The position numbers were made by a program, and so were the translations under genes. Under the pieces are notes generated by a model. That model made no database searches. It saw nothing but the letters and a program-made list of their open reading frames with translations, and was not told the origin of the DNA. From Gemmatimonadota bacterium (GTDB taxonomy: Bacteria > Gemmatimonadota > Gemmatimonadetes > Gemmatimonadales > Gemmatimonadaceae), in NCBI GenBank assembly GCA_040388625.1, contig JAZKBK010000001.1, positions 124,001-188,000 on the forward strand: a stretch of 64,000 nucleotides of DNA, in the 5' to 3' direction. The number at the start of each line of letters is the position of its first letter. Within the stretch, counting starts at the first letter, position 1. This document shows positions 1 to 9,124 of the stretch, in pieces.

Positions 1-41
1 CACTGGTGCGTAATACGTGTGCTGGTATACGATTAGACCGG

Positions 42-401
42 ATGCTCAGACCGACCCAAAGCGTACGACGTGGTAGCGGCCGGTGGGGATGGCGGCTGGC
101 AGCTGTGCTGGCCATTCTTGCCCAATGCTGGATAGCGGTGGCTCCTCTCTCCGAGAGCCGCGGCTTTGGGCTGTCCGCGCACGTCGAGGCGGCGGGAAAC
201 CATCGGGGTCACTTCACGCACGACGCTGCGTCGTGTGCCGCGTGCTCGGTGCTGTCGCTCCACGCGTTGAGCTCGCATCCGGCCGCGGTCCCCGTGCCGC
301 CAGGCCAGCCCGTCTTCAGGCCGGTCACTACCGCTGAAGGGTGGATCGAAGCACTTCAGCTCAAATCGACCCAGCCCAGGGCGCCTCCCGCGTCTGTGTA
401 G
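42..401 (+). CDS. Small membrane-anchored or secreted His/Cys protein, DUF2946-like
   Basis: Unrecognised in detail. After a basic N-terminus there is one hydrophobic segment (about residues 17-34), then a His-rich stretch (HVEA..GNHRGHFTHD) that runs straight into CAAC. A histidine run followed by CxxC resembles DUF2946-type small proteins often found near metal genes; that assignment is from memory. The same pattern recurs in the protein at 6079-6459 on the far side of czcCBA, so the two look like paralogues. An in-frame GTG at 6 would add 12 residues; the ATG at 42 was chosen because it places the hydrophobic segment where the paralogue has it. Inferred role: periplasmic metal binding or sensing for the efflux operon 74 nt downstream. 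Confidence 0.6.
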   Translation: MLRPTQSVRRGSGRWGWRLAAVLAILAQCWIAVAPLSESRGFGLSAHVEAAGNHRGHFTHDAASCAACSVLSLHALSSHPAAVPVPPGQPVFRPVTTAEGWIEALQLKSTQPRAPPASV

Positions 402-475
402 TCCACGTCCGGTAGTCCGGGTGCATTTCCGCGCCCGTGCGCATGCCGGCGTGTCAACACAACGAGAGAGATCGC

Positions 476-1747
476 ATGTCCCCAGCACGCTGGACTGCGC
501 TGCTCGCACTTTGTGCAAGCAGCGCGTCTGCCCAACAACGTCCTGATACACTTCTACTGACTCGTGCGGCCGCGATCCAGCTCGCGCTCGAGCGCAACCC
601 GCAGCTCGACGTTGCGCGCGAGCAGATCGCGGAGCTTCGCGCAGCCAAGGTGCAGGCTGTGGCCATTCCCGATCCGGCACTCACGGCGTCGCTGGATGGG
701 CAGCCCGGCCTGTTCCGCTCCTCGGCTACCGGCCAGAAAAATGTCGGTGCAACGCTGCAGGTTCCGTTTCCCGACAAGTTCCGCTTGCGCGGCAACGTCG
801 CGGGTGCCGACATACGCAACGCGCAGGCGAACTACACTGCGCTCCAGCGTCAGATTGCTGCCCTCACCGCCGAGCAATACGATTCGCTGTTGGTCGCGCT
901 GCGACATCGAACGGATTTTACCGAAGCACAGACGCTCGCAAACGACTTTCTCAAGCGCACTCAGGCGCGGTTCGATGCCGGGACGGCACCGCGGCTGGAC
1001 GTCATCAAGGCGCAGGTGGACGTTGCCGCGGCGACCAACGATCTGATATCGAACGAGCGCGCGATTGCGAACGCATCGTCGGGATTGAATCGCTTCATCG
1101 GGCGGCAGCTTGGCGCTCCAATTGTAGCGACGGATTCGCTGACGGTGCCTCCGTCGCTCCCCTCGGTCGATGTGCTCGAGCGCGAGGCGTTGAATGCGCG
1201 GCCAGAGCTCGCGGGTCTCATGGCGCAGCGCAAGGGAGCACACTCCGCCACCACTCTCGCGCGTGAATTCTGGCTTCCCGATCTCACACTCGGCGTTTCG
1301 CGCGACGTTTCAGGCAACAGCGGGCCTGGCGTTTTCTCCACCGGGCTCGCATTCCCGCTTCCCTTGCTGTTCTGGCAGCATACGAAAGGCGAGGTGAGCC
1401 AGTCGCTGCATTTCGAGCGCGAGTTGGCCGCATCTTACCGCGATCTCGAAGCGCAGGTTGGCCAGGACGTGCGAAACGCATATACCGCGGCGAGCACGTC
1501 GCTACGGCAGGCGATCTACATACGTGATGAGTTGCTTCCGGCAGCACGTGAGGCGTACCGGTCGACCGCCGCGAGCTATGCAATTGGCGGATCGTCCGCG
1601 TTCGAAGTCATCGACGCACGCCGCACTCTGCTCGCTGCGCAGAGTCAGTATTCCGACGCACTGGCCGCGGCCAACACGTCCAGATCCGATCTGGAACGAG
1701 CTGTAAGTGTGCCACTCGAAACCATCGCTTCCGGACCGAACCAATGA
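476..1747 (+). CDS. czcC: TolC-family outer-membrane efflux protein (CzcC-like)
   Basis: Outer-membrane channel of a tripartite heavy-metal efflux pump. The protein is 423 residues and starts with a Sec signal peptide ending near SASA-QQ; long alpha-helical repeats rich in Ala, Gln and Arg follow, as in the two OEP repeats of the TolC family. The ATG at 476 is preferred over an upstream ATG at 437 because it sits behind AACGAGAGAGATC (GAGAGA as ribosome-binding site) and gives a clean signal peptide. Its TGA overlaps the start of the adaptor gene (ATGA at 1744-1747), so the pump genes are translationally coupled. The metal specificity cannot be told from this subunit. Confidence 0.88.
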   Translation: MSPARWTALLALCASSASAQQRPDTLLLTRAAAIQLALERNPQLDVAREQIAELRAAKVQAVAIPDPALTASLDGQPGLFRSSATGQKNVGATLQVPFPDKFRLRGNVAGADIRNAQANYTALQRQIAALTAEQYDSLLVALRHRTDFTEAQTLANDFLKRTQARFDAGTAPRLDVIKAQVDVAAATNDLISNERAIANASSGLNRFIGRQLGAPIVATDSLTVPPSLPSVDVLEREALNARPELAGLMAQRKGAHSATTLAREFWLPDLTLGVSRDVSGNSGPGVFSTGLAFPLPLLFWQHTKGEVSQSLHFERELAASYRDLEAQVGQDVRNAYTAASTSLRQAIYIRDELLPAAREAYRSTAASYAIGGSSAFEVIDARRTLLAAQSQYSDALAAANTSRSDLERAVSVPLETIASGPNQ

Positions 1748-2892
1748 GCATGAAGTCATTCTGTTTGATTGCTGGCCTCGTACTCCTCTCGGCTTGTGGC
1801 GGGTCGGACGAGTCGGCCAATACCGCGACGCCGGCATCGGCGAAGCCGTCCAACCTCACGCTCACGGCGGAGCAACAGGGGCGGATTCACCTGGACACCA
1901 TTGCGCCGTCGAAGTTCTATTCCAGCGTATCGACAACCGGTACAGTCGCGTTCAATGGTGACAGATCGACGCAGGTGCTGTCACCGGTTTCGGGCCCCGT
2001 AACCAGGCTGCTCGTGCAGCCTGGCACCGTCGTCGCGCGCGGCGCCGCACTGGCCACGGTTTCGTCTCCGGACTTCGCAGCGGCAGTCGGTAGCTATCGC
2101 AAGGCGGTTGCGTCGGCGACGAACCTTCAGCGAATTGCCGACCAGGACGCGCAACTCTTCAAGACCGATGCGCTGTCGCGCCGCGATCTCGAGCAGGCCC
2201 AGACCGACGCCGCGTCTGCAATCGCTGACCGGGAGGCGGCGCTCGAGCAGATAAGATCGCTCGGCATCGATCCCGCTGTGATCGCGAACGCGACGAACGG
2301 GGGCAGTACCGGAGCGATACCGGGTGTAATTCGTGCGCCGATTGCCGGAACGGTAGTCGAGCGGCTCATCACACCAGGACAGCTGCTCCAGGCAGGGGCA
2401 ACGCCAGCGTTCACAATTGCGGACCTGTCGACTGTGTGGGTAATGGCGAACGTGTTCGAGTCCGACCTCGCCAGCGTGCACAAGGGCGAGCACGTGACGG
2501 TGACGAGCGCCGTGAGTCCGACGCCATTCGACGGCACTGTCGACTACGTGGGGGCGCTGGTCGATTCCTCCACCCGCGCGACATCCGTGCGTCTCGTGGT
2601 GCGCAACCGCGACGATCTGCTCAAGCGGGACATGTACGTGAACGTCGCGATCAGGGCGAATCGCCAGAAGTCGGGAATCCTGGCACCTGTAAGCGCCGTG
2701 CTTCGCGACGATCAGAACCTTCCTTTCGTCTTTGTCGCGACCGGCAATTCGCCCAACGTGCAGTATGCGCGGCGCAGCGTCACACTTGGCGCGCGTATCG
2801 GCGATGACTACGAGGTACTGTCTGGCCTGAATGCCGGCGATCGCGTGGTTGCAGAGGGCGCGTTGTTCCTGCAGTTCGCGGAGAGCCTGTGA
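1744..2892 (+). CDS. czcB: RND efflux periplasmic adaptor lipoprotein (CzcB-like)
   Basis: Membrane-fusion protein linking the inner-membrane RND pump to the outer-membrane channel. The 382-residue protein begins with a lipoprotein signal (lipobox LLSAC, then GGSDES), so it is probably anchored by lipid. A split biotinyl/lipoyl-like domain (PVSGPVTRLLVQPGTVV and later APIAGTVVERLITPGQ) flanks a helical hairpin rich in Ala, Asp and Gln, followed by beta-barrel and membrane-proximal domains. It overlaps the channel gene by 4 nt upstream (ATGA) and the pump gene by 4 nt downstream (GTGA). No His-rich metal-binding N-terminus of the kind found in some CzcB proteins is visible. Confidence 0.88.
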   Translation: MSMKSFCLIAGLVLLSACGGSDESANTATPASAKPSNLTLTAEQQGRIHLDTIAPSKFYSSVSTTGTVAFNGDRSTQVLSPVSGPVTRLLVQPGTVVARGAALATVSSPDFAAAVGSYRKAVASATNLQRIADQDAQLFKTDALSRRDLEQAQTDAASAIADREAALEQIRSLGIDPAVIANATNGGSTGAIPGVIRAPIAGTVVERLITPGQLLQAGATPAFTIADLSTVWVMANVFESDLASVHKGEHVTVTSAVSPTPFDGTVDYVGALVDSSTRATSVRLVVRNRDDLLKRDMYVNVAIRANRQKSGILAPVSAVLRDDQNLPFVFVATGNSPNVQYARRSVTLGARIGDDYEVLSGLNAGDRVVAEGALFLQFAESL

Positions 2893-5800
2893 CCCCTTCC
2901 GATCCCACTGGACCATCCGACGGGTCCGGCGCAGACCATCCGCGCAGCGCGATGCCACAGATAGAGGAGCCGGGTTCGATGGAGGGCGCGGCACAATCGT
3001 TCGTTAATCGCGTCGTAGGCGCGTCGCTGGCACAGCCACTGTTGACCGGAATTCTCGCGGTGGTGTTGATAGGAGTCGGTGCGTGGTCCTTTTCCCGACT
3101 TCCGGTCGACGCGTATCCCGACGTCTCGCCTCCGATGGTCGAGATCATATCTCAGTGGCCGGGCCACGCTGCTGAAGAGGTGGAGCGACTGATCACAGTA
3201 CCGGTCGAAGCTGGCATGAACGGCACGCCGAATCTGAAAGTCATGCGATCGGTCTCGCTGTACGGCCTGTCCGATGTGACGATGACGTTCGACGATCGGA
3301 CCGACACGTATTTCGCACGGCAGCAGGTGTTCGAGCGCATACCGGATCTGAGCCTGCCTGACGGTGTGTCGTCGTCCGTGGCCCCGATGTCGTCGCCATC
3401 GGGGTTGGTGTATCGATACGTGGTCCAGAGTCCGGACCGCACACCGATGCAGCTCAAGAACATTCAGGACTGGATTCTCGAAAAACAGTACAAGGCCGTG
3501 CCTGGTGTCGCCGACATGTCGTCGCTTGGCGGCCAGACGATGCAGTACCAGGTGCTGGTCGATCCCACCAAGCTTGCAGGGGCCGGACTGAACGTGTCCA
3601 CTCTGGCGAACGCGCTTGGGAACAACAACGGGAACGCAGGCGGCGGCTTCTACTCCGAGGGCGGACAGTTTTATTACGTTCGCGGACTCGGTCGAATCAA
3701 CACGCTGGAGGACATCGCAAACACCGTGGTCGCCGTGCAGAACGGAACGCCGGTGCTGGTGAAGGACGTCGGATCTGTCGAGATCGGTTATGCGCCGCGG
3801 CTCGGTCAGTTCGGCTTCAACGACCAGAACGACGCTGTGGAAGGCGTGATCCTGATGCGCACCGGCGAGCAGGCGCAGACGGTACTCAAGCGCGTCGAAC
3901 AGAAGACGAACGAGCTCAATACAAGAATTCTTCCCAAGGACGTCAAGGTCGTCCCGTTCTACGATCGCAGCGATCTCATACAGCTCACGACCAAGACGGT
4001 GGAGGACAATCTCCTCCGCGGCATCGTTCTGGTAGTGGTGATCCTGATCTTCTTCCTGTACGACATCCGCTCGGGGCTCATCGTCGCGGTGTCGATACCG
4101 CTGGCGTTGATGTTTGCGTTCATCTGCCTGGATCTCAAGGGGATCCCGGCGAACCTGCTGTCGATCGGAGCGATCGACTTTGGAATTCTCGTCGATGGCG
4201 CCGTGGTGATGGTCGAGAACATCCACCGGCAACTCGCACGACGACACGGCACCGCGTATGACATAAAGACGGTGATTACTGAAGCTGCCGCGGAAGTGGA
4301 TCGTCCAATCGTGTACGCGATAGCTGTAATTATCGCAGGCTTCTCGCCCATCTACGTCCTTACCGGACCGTCGGGCAGGTTGTTCAAGCCGATGGCCGAT
4401 ACCACGATATTTGCACTGATCGGATCGTTGCTTGTGACGATCACGCTGCTTCCAGTGGTGTGCGCGGTGGTGTTGCGCGGCGGAGTGAAGGAACGCCGGA
4501 ATGCGACCTTCGAATGGATTCTCCTGCAGTACAGGCGTGGCCTGGAATGGAGTCTCCAGCACGCGAAGATCGTGCTCTGGGGATCGATTGTGATCGGTGT
4601 GGCGTGTTTGCTGCTGATTACGCGCATCGGCGGCGAGTTCATGCCCAAGCTGGACGAGGGCGCGCTCTGGGTTCGCGCGACGATGCCGTACACGATCTCG
4701 TTCGAGGAGTCATCGAAGATCGTCCCGCAGATAAGGGCGATCATCAAGTCGTTCCCCGAAGTTACACTGGTAGCCTCCGAACACGGCCGCCCGGATGACG
4801 GAACCGACGCAACGGGATTCTTCAACGCTGAATTCTACGTGGGACTCAAGCCGTATGGAGAGTGGCACGGCAAGTATCACACGAAACCCGAGCTGATCGC
4901 GGCGATCGACAAGAAGCTGCGGGTCTATCCCGGAATCACGTTCAACTACACTCAGCCGGCAGAAGATGCCGTGGACGAAGCCGAAACGGGCCTCAAGAGC
5001 TCGCTCGACGCAAAGATATTCGGGACTGATCTGAAAGTTCTGCAGGAGCGGGGAACAGAGATCAAGAAGGTGCTCGATCAGGTGCGCGGTATCACTCAGG
5101 TTACGCTTGTCCAGGAGCTGGGCCAGCCTGCGCTGACGGTAACCGCGGATCGCGCAAAGATGGCGCGCTACGGCCTCAACGTCTCGGATGTGAACGGGCT
5201 TATCGAGGCCGCCGTCGGCGGCGCAGCGGCAACGCAGGTCGTGCAGGGAGAGCAGTTGTACGATCTCGTAGTGCGGCTGCAGCCACAGTTCCGCGAGACA
5301 GCCGACGAGATCGGCAACATTCTCATCGCGACGCCGAGTGGCGCGCAGATCCCGCTTCGTGAGGTGACGACGCTCAAGATCGACAATGGTGCGTCGTTCA
5401 TTTACCGACAGGACAACTCGCGCTACATCGGTTTGCAGTATTCGGTGACCGGTCGAGATCTGGCCGGCGCAGTGGATGACGCGCGAGCGCAGGTTGAGCG
5501 CAAGGTGAAGCTGCCGCCCGGATATTCCATAGTCTGGGGTGGGGAGTTCGAAGAGTACACGGCTTCGCGTCGTCAGCTGCAGATAGTCCTGCCGCTGACG
5601 CTCGCGGTGATTTTCATCCTGCTCTTCGCGTTGTATCGGAATTTCAAGTTTCCATTCATCACAGTCGTCGGCGTGCTGTTGTCGGCACCGCTGGGCGGGT
5701 TGGTGGCATTGTGGATATCGGGAACACCGTTCTCGGTATCATCCGGAATCGGCTTCCTCGCGTTGTTCGGTGTATCAGTGCAGACGGCGGTGGTCTACAT

Positions 5801-6077
5801 TTCGTACGCCAATGAGCTGAGGCTTGGCGGGCTTGGGATCTCCGAAGCGACGCTGGATGCTGCGTTGCTACGGCTGCGACCGATCATGATGACCGCGCTA
5901 GTTGCCGCGCTGGGCCTGCTTCCTGCAGCCTTTTCTACCGGAGTGGGATCCGATTCCCAACGCCCATTCGCGATGGTGATCGTGGGCGGCCTCTTTTCGC
6001 GTCTTCTGCTGAGTGTGTTCCTGATGCCGGTATTGTACCTGATGGTATCGCGCCAAAACGACGAACTGCACGTCTAG
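2889..6077 (+). CDS. czcA: Heavy-metal RND efflux pump (CzcA/CusA family)
   Basis: Inner-membrane proton/metal antiporter of 1062 residues, the usual size for the HME-RND family. The transmembrane-4 signature DFGILVDGAVVMVEN has the spaced D...D...E residues (positions 0, 6 and 13 of the motif) that carry protons and cations in CzcA, which separates it from drug-exporting HAE-RND pumps. Paired periplasmic pore domains and twelve predicted membrane segments are evident, the last ones around FGVSVQTAVVYISYANE. It starts with GTG overlapping the adaptor stop (GTGA). A hydrophilic N-terminus of about 45 residues precedes the first membrane segment, which is longer than usual. The exact metal (Co/Zn/Cd, Ni, or Cu/Ag) is not determined. 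Confidence 0.92.
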   Translation: MTPSDPTGPSDGSGADHPRSAMPQIEEPGSMEGAAQSFVNRVVGASLAQPLLTGILAVVLIGVGAWSFSRLPVDAYPDVSPPMVEIISQWPGHAAEEVERLITVPVEAGMNGTPNLKVMRSVSLYGLSDVTMTFDDRTDTYFARQQVFERIPDLSLPDGVSSSVAPMSSPSGLVYRYVVQSPDRTPMQLKNIQDWILEKQYKAVPGVADMSSLGGQTMQYQVLVDPTKLAGAGLNVSTLANALGNNNGNAGGGFYSEGGQFYYVRGLGRINTLEDIANTVVAVQNGTPVLVKDVGSVEIGYAPRLGQFGFNDQNDAVEGVILMRTGEQAQTVLKRVEQKTNELNTRILPKDVKVVPFYDRSDLIQLTTKTVEDNLLRGIVLVVVILIFFLYDIRSGLIVAVSIPLALMFAFICLDLKGIPANLLSIGAIDFGILVDGAVVMVENIHRQLARRHGTAYDIKTVITEAAAEVDRPIVYAIAVIIAGFSPIYVLTGPSGRLFKPMADTTIFALIGSLLVTITLLPVVCAVVLRGGVKERRNATFEWILLQYRRGLEWSLQHAKIVLWGSIVIGVACLLLITRIGGEFMPKLDEGALWVRATMPYTISFEESSKIVPQIRAIIKSFPEVTLVASEHGRPDDGTDATGFFNAEFYVGLKPYGEWHGKYHTKPELIAAIDKKLRVYPGITFNYTQPAEDAVDEAETGLKSSLDAKIFGTDLKVLQERGTEIKKVLDQVRGITQVTLVQELGQPALTVTADRAKMARYGLNVSDVNGLIEAAVGGAAATQVVQGEQLYDLVVRLQPQFRETADEIGNILIATPSGAQIPLREVTTLKIDNGASFIYRQDNSRYIGLQYSVTGRDLAGAVDDARAQVERKVKLPPGYSIVWGGEFEEYTASRRQLQIVLPLTLAVIFILLFALYRNFKFPFITVVGVLLSAPLGGLVALWISGTPFSVSSGIGFLALFGVSVQTAVVYISYANELRLGGLGISEATLDAALLRLRPIMMTALVAALGLLPAAFSTGVGSDSQRPFAMVIVGGLFSRLLLSVFLMPVLYLMVSRQNDELHV

Positions 6078-6078
6078 C

Positions 6079-6459
6079 GTGCGGTTTCGGATGACGGCAA
6101 CTGGCGCAGGCGCGCGCGGGCGGTCGCGGGGACTGAGAGTCTTCGCGCTCGCCTTCGCGTTGCTGCAGATCGGCCTTCAGGGAACGTTTGCGGTCAGCGA
6201 CGGCTACGAGCAGCAGGCCAGCTCGCACATCGCGCCCGTTCACGCCGAGATACCGGGAAACCACCACCATCGACTGCACGACAGCGACTGCGTTGTCTGT
6301 CACGTCCTTGCGAGCGGTTCGACCGTGCCACCGCGTGCGGTTCCCGCATGGATCGGGGCGGAACGTGTTTCGGCTACGCCGCCGACCGAGATGGGTGCGC
6401 GTCCCTATGCCATCGTTGCCGGCTCCAGGCTCGCCCGTGCGCCGCCGGTGAAAGTGTGA
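6079..6459 (+). CDS. Small membrane-anchored or secreted His/Cys protein, paralogue of 42-401
   Basis: A 126-residue protein starting one base after the czcA stop. It has a basic N-terminus, one hydrophobic segment (about residues 20-40), then HIAPVHAEIPGNHHHRLHD and a CVVC motif directly after (HDSDCVVCHVL). The layout (membrane segment, GNH, HD, CxxC) matches the protein at 42-401. The GTG start at 6079 or the ATG at 6091 are both possible; neither has a good ribosome-binding site, so translation may depend on coupling with czcA. It is probably the last gene of the efflux operon. Inferred role: periplasmic metal binding, sensing or delivery. The family name (DUF2946-like) is tentative. Confidence 0.6.
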   Translation: MRFRMTATGAGARGRSRGLRVFALAFALLQIGLQGTFAVSDGYEQQASSHIAPVHAEIPGNHHHRLHDSDCVVCHVLASGSTVPPRAVPAWIGAERVSATPPTEMGARPYAIVAGSRLARAPPVKV

Positions 6460-6465
6460 TCTGAA

Positions 6466-6485
6466 GGCGGAGGTGAGCCTCCGCC
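6466..6485 (+). promoter_or_regulatory. Hairpin 1 upstream of the TonB receptor
   Basis: Perfect 8-bp stem GGCGGAGG/CCTCCGCC with TGAG loop, 6 bases after the stop of the small His/Cys gene. No T-tract follows, so it is a weak candidate for a terminator; it may be an RNA stability or attenuation element. Confidence 0.4.
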
Positions 6486-6497
6486 ATGGATTTACGT

Positions 6498-6518
6498 CGC
6501 CGCCACTTTCTGGCGGCG
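6498..6518 (+). promoter_or_regulatory. Hairpin 2 upstream of the TonB receptor
   Basis: Perfect 8-bp stem CGCCGCCA/TGGCGGCG with a CTTTC loop, ending 26 bases before the ATG at 6545. Together with the hairpin at 6466-6485 it forms a tandem pair in the leader of the receptor gene. It carries no known riboswitch signature that I can recognise. Confidence 0.35.
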
Positions 6519-6544
6519 CGATCACACTATCGCATTCAAAATTC

Positions 6545-8956
6545 ATGTCGAATCAACGCATTTCAGCGCGCGTGGTGGCGTGTGCGCTCGCCCTGGCCGC
6601 GTGCGTCACAGCCGTTCCAGCGCACGCTTTCTCACTGTCATCCGTCGCGCCAGTCACCGATGCCGGCATCGGCCCCACGGCACGTGGCGATCTCACCGGA
6701 ACAGTAACCGACAGCGCATCCGGTCAACCGCTTCCCAGCGCGGAGGTGAGCGTGATGCAGGGCGGCCGCATCGTGCTCACAGCAAACACGGATGCTTTCG
6801 GCCGGTACATCGCGCACGACCTTCCGTCCGGCACGTACACCATCAACGTCCGCCTGATCGGCTTTCGGATTCAATCGCGGGAAATAGCGGTTGGAACATC
6901 GGGCGACATCCGGGCTGACTTCCGATTGCCGGTGGCGGCGCTCAGCCTCTCGTCCGTGGCGGTGACAGCCGCGATTCCACTGGCGATCGATACAAGATCC
7001 GGCGATCAGCGCTTCAAGCAGGACTCATATCACGGCGCGCCGACCAACACCACATCGCAGATCCTTCAGCAGTCGATTGCCGGCGCCGCTCGTGCACCGA
7101 CGGGTGAGGTGCATATCCGTGGACAGCACGCCGAGTACACCTATTATGTCGATGGCGTGCCCGTGCCTGCTGGTATATCCGGCAGCCTCAACGAGCTGTT
7201 CGATCCCAGCATCGTGAACCAGATCGATTTTCAGACAGGCGGCTGGGATGCCGAGTATGGGAACAAGAATGCCGCCGTTGTGAACGTGCAGACGCGCATT
7301 CCTGTCGGCGGATTTCATAGCACCATCTCCGGGTATGGCGGCTCGTTCAACACGAACGGCGAGGGGATCACGGCGAGCACGAACAGCGGCCCGTGGGGAT
7401 TCTTCGTTTCAGGCAGTCGCAAGTCCACCGACATGCGACTGGAGCCCGTCGTTTTCGATACGGCGGGCGACAAGGTAGTCAACTTCCACAACCATGGAGA
7501 GGATTACTCCGGGTTTGCGAAAGTGCAGTACACCCCGAACGCATCCAACGTGTTCGACCTCGACGCGAGCCTATCGACGACGCGTTTCCAGGTTCCGTAT
7601 GATTCGACCGGTAACGTCGTACTTGATGACCATCAGCGTGATCGCAATGCGTTCGTCAACCTCGGCTATCGTCACATCTTCGGCGCTGACACGACCGCCG
7701 GAGTCGAAGGCGGTGCTACTACGCAGTCTCGCGTGGCGGAGTTGTTCGTTGGAGGCTTCGTGCGATCCGGCGGGTTGAAGTACATACCGGGCGTTGGCGA
7801 TTCCGCGCAATTCGTGTTCTTCCCGGATACGCTCAATGCGTACAACCTGCGCGAAAATCGTAATTTCACGACGTACGGCATCAAGGCCGACTACACCGTG
7901 CATCCTGCGCGTGAACTGGAATTCAAGTTCGGGACCCTGAGCCAGTACACGACGGGGCACGAGGATTTTGTCACTACGACGACCTCTGGTGTGTTCGGTC
8001 CTGCATCCAATTCGAATCTCAAGGGATACGATGTCGGTGGATACGCCCAGACCTCGTACTCGCCAGTCGAGCGATTCGAGATCAGGGCAGGCGTGCGCTA
8101 CGACGCGCACAATGCGCCTTTCGCCGGAACGCAGACGCAGCTGAGCCCACGCATCCGGCTCAACTTCTTTTCGGACCCTGGCAATACATTCTACTTGTAC
8201 TATGGACGGCTCTTCGTTCCGACCAACGTCGAGGATCTCCGCGCTATCACGAGTGTCGCGCAGCAAGGGGTAACTGCCGCACCGACGCTGCCGGAGCGTG
8301 ACAACTTCTATGAGGCCGGCTACATCCATCGTTTCCCGTTCGGGCTCGTATCCAAGCTTGCGGCCTACCACAAGCAGAGCACGCCCGGCATCGATGACAA
8401 CACCGTGCCGGGTTCGGCGATCGTCACGTCGGTCAACATCGCCCATGTTCGCATCACCGGGCTCGAGACCGTGCAGGACTTCCGTCCACCCGGTCCATTC
8501 TCGGCGTACCTCAACCTCGCGCTCAATCATGCTTACGGCCAGGGACCCATCACCGGCGGCTTTTTCCCGACCGGTACGCCGCAGGGATACTTCGATCTGG
8601 ACCACGATCAGCGGCTTTCCGGCACGATCAGCGTGACGTATGCACCGGGTCACTTCTACACCAGCTACACCGGTACGTATGGATCGGGTCTCACGAACGG
8701 GCTCCAGCCGGCGGATTGCAGCTGCTCGTACGGCACGGGATTGTTCGACTTCAACAAGGGAACCCATGTGAGCCCGAGCTACATCTCTAATGCGAGCGTC
8801 GGCTATTCGTTCGCCGTGGGCGGCTCGTTGGTTCGGCCGGAACTGTATGTCGATAACCTCTTCGACAAGAAATATCTGTTGAAGGGTGCATTCTTCAGCG
8901 GCGCTTCCGTCGGGCGCCCGCGCAGCATCCAGCTGCGCGTCAACGTCGCGCAGTAG
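6545..8956 (+). CDS. TonB-dependent outer-membrane receptor with carboxypeptidase-regulatory-like N-domain
   Basis: Active-transport outer-membrane receptor of 803 residues. A Sec signal peptide (MSNQRISARVVACALALAAC, cut near AHA-FS) precedes a carboxypeptidase-D-regulatory-like domain (GTVTDSASGQPLPSAEVSVM, then DAFGRYIAHDLPSGTYTI), a plug domain and a beta-barrel ending in aromatic-rich strands (LYVDNLFDKKYLLKGAFF). The ATG at 6545 was chosen over an in-frame GTG at 6473 because it begins the signal peptide and the upstream stretch contains the two hairpins. It follows czcCBA and the small His/Cys gene, suggesting metal or metallophore uptake, but the substrate is unknown. A large hairpin at 8966-9018 closes the unit. 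Confidence 0.85.
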   Translation: MSNQRISARVVACALALAACVTAVPAHAFSLSSVAPVTDAGIGPTARGDLTGTVTDSASGQPLPSAEVSVMQGGRIVLTANTDAFGRYIAHDLPSGTYTINVRLIGFRIQSREIAVGTSGDIRADFRLPVAALSLSSVAVTAAIPLAIDTRSGDQRFKQDSYHGAPTNTTSQILQQSIAGAARAPTGEVHIRGQHAEYTYYVDGVPVPAGISGSLNELFDPSIVNQIDFQTGGWDAEYGNKNAAVVNVQTRIPVGGFHSTISGYGGSFNTNGEGITASTNSGPWGFFVSGSRKSTDMRLEPVVFDTAGDKVVNFHNHGEDYSGFAKVQYTPNASNVFDLDASLSTTRFQVPYDSTGNVVLDDHQRDRNAFVNLGYRHIFGADTTAGVEGGATTQSRVAELFVGGFVRSGGLKYIPGVGDSAQFVFFPDTLNAYNLRENRNFTTYGIKADYTVHPARELEFKFGTLSQYTTGHEDFVTTTTSGVFGPASNSNLKGYDVGGYAQTSYSPVERFEIRAGVRYDAHNAPFAGTQTQLSPRIRLNFFSDPGNTFYLYYGRLFVPTNVEDLRAITSVAQQGVTAAPTLPERDNFYEAGYIHRFPFGLVSKLAAYHKQSTPGIDDNTVPGSAIVTSVNIAHVRITGLETVQDFRPPGPFSAYLNLALNHAYGQGPITGGFFPTGTPQGYFDLDHDQRLSGTISVTYAPGHFYTSYTGTYGSGLTNGLQPADCSCSYGTGLFDFNKGTHVSPSYISNASVGYSFAVGGSLVRPELYVDNLFDKKYLLKGAFFSGASVGRPRSIQLRVNVAQ

Positions 8957-8965
8957 GGTGTCAGC

Positions 8966-9018
8966 CGCGACCGAATGGGGGAGGGGCGACCGACACGACC
9001 ATTCCCCATTCGGCCGCG
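8966..9018. terminator. Long inverted repeat between convergent genes
   Basis: Arms CGCGACCGAATGGGG (8966-8980) and CCCCATTCGGCCGCG (9004-9018) pair over 15 positions with one mismatch. It lies between the plus-strand receptor and the minus-strand gene ending at 9125, as expected for a shared transcription stop. There is no T-tract. Confidence 0.5.
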
Positions 9019-9124
9019 CCGGCGTCGCCCCAGGCCGCACGATGCTCGAGCTGCACAGCAACTTCACCGACAGCGGGAGGACCGCTACCGAAGACGGCGT
9101 GCAGCCCGCGCGTCATCGAGCTCA

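Noticed and set aside
2808-4562. Long minus-strand reading frame of 584 codons antisense to czcA
   Set aside because: The opposite strand encodes the RND pump with all motifs; the antisense product is rich in His, Arg and Asp and has no domain or signal. It follows from high GC content.
7571-9067. Minus-strand frame of 498 codons antisense to the first TonB receptor
   Set aside because: Arg/Val/Glu-rich translation without motif; the plus strand clearly encodes the receptor barrel.
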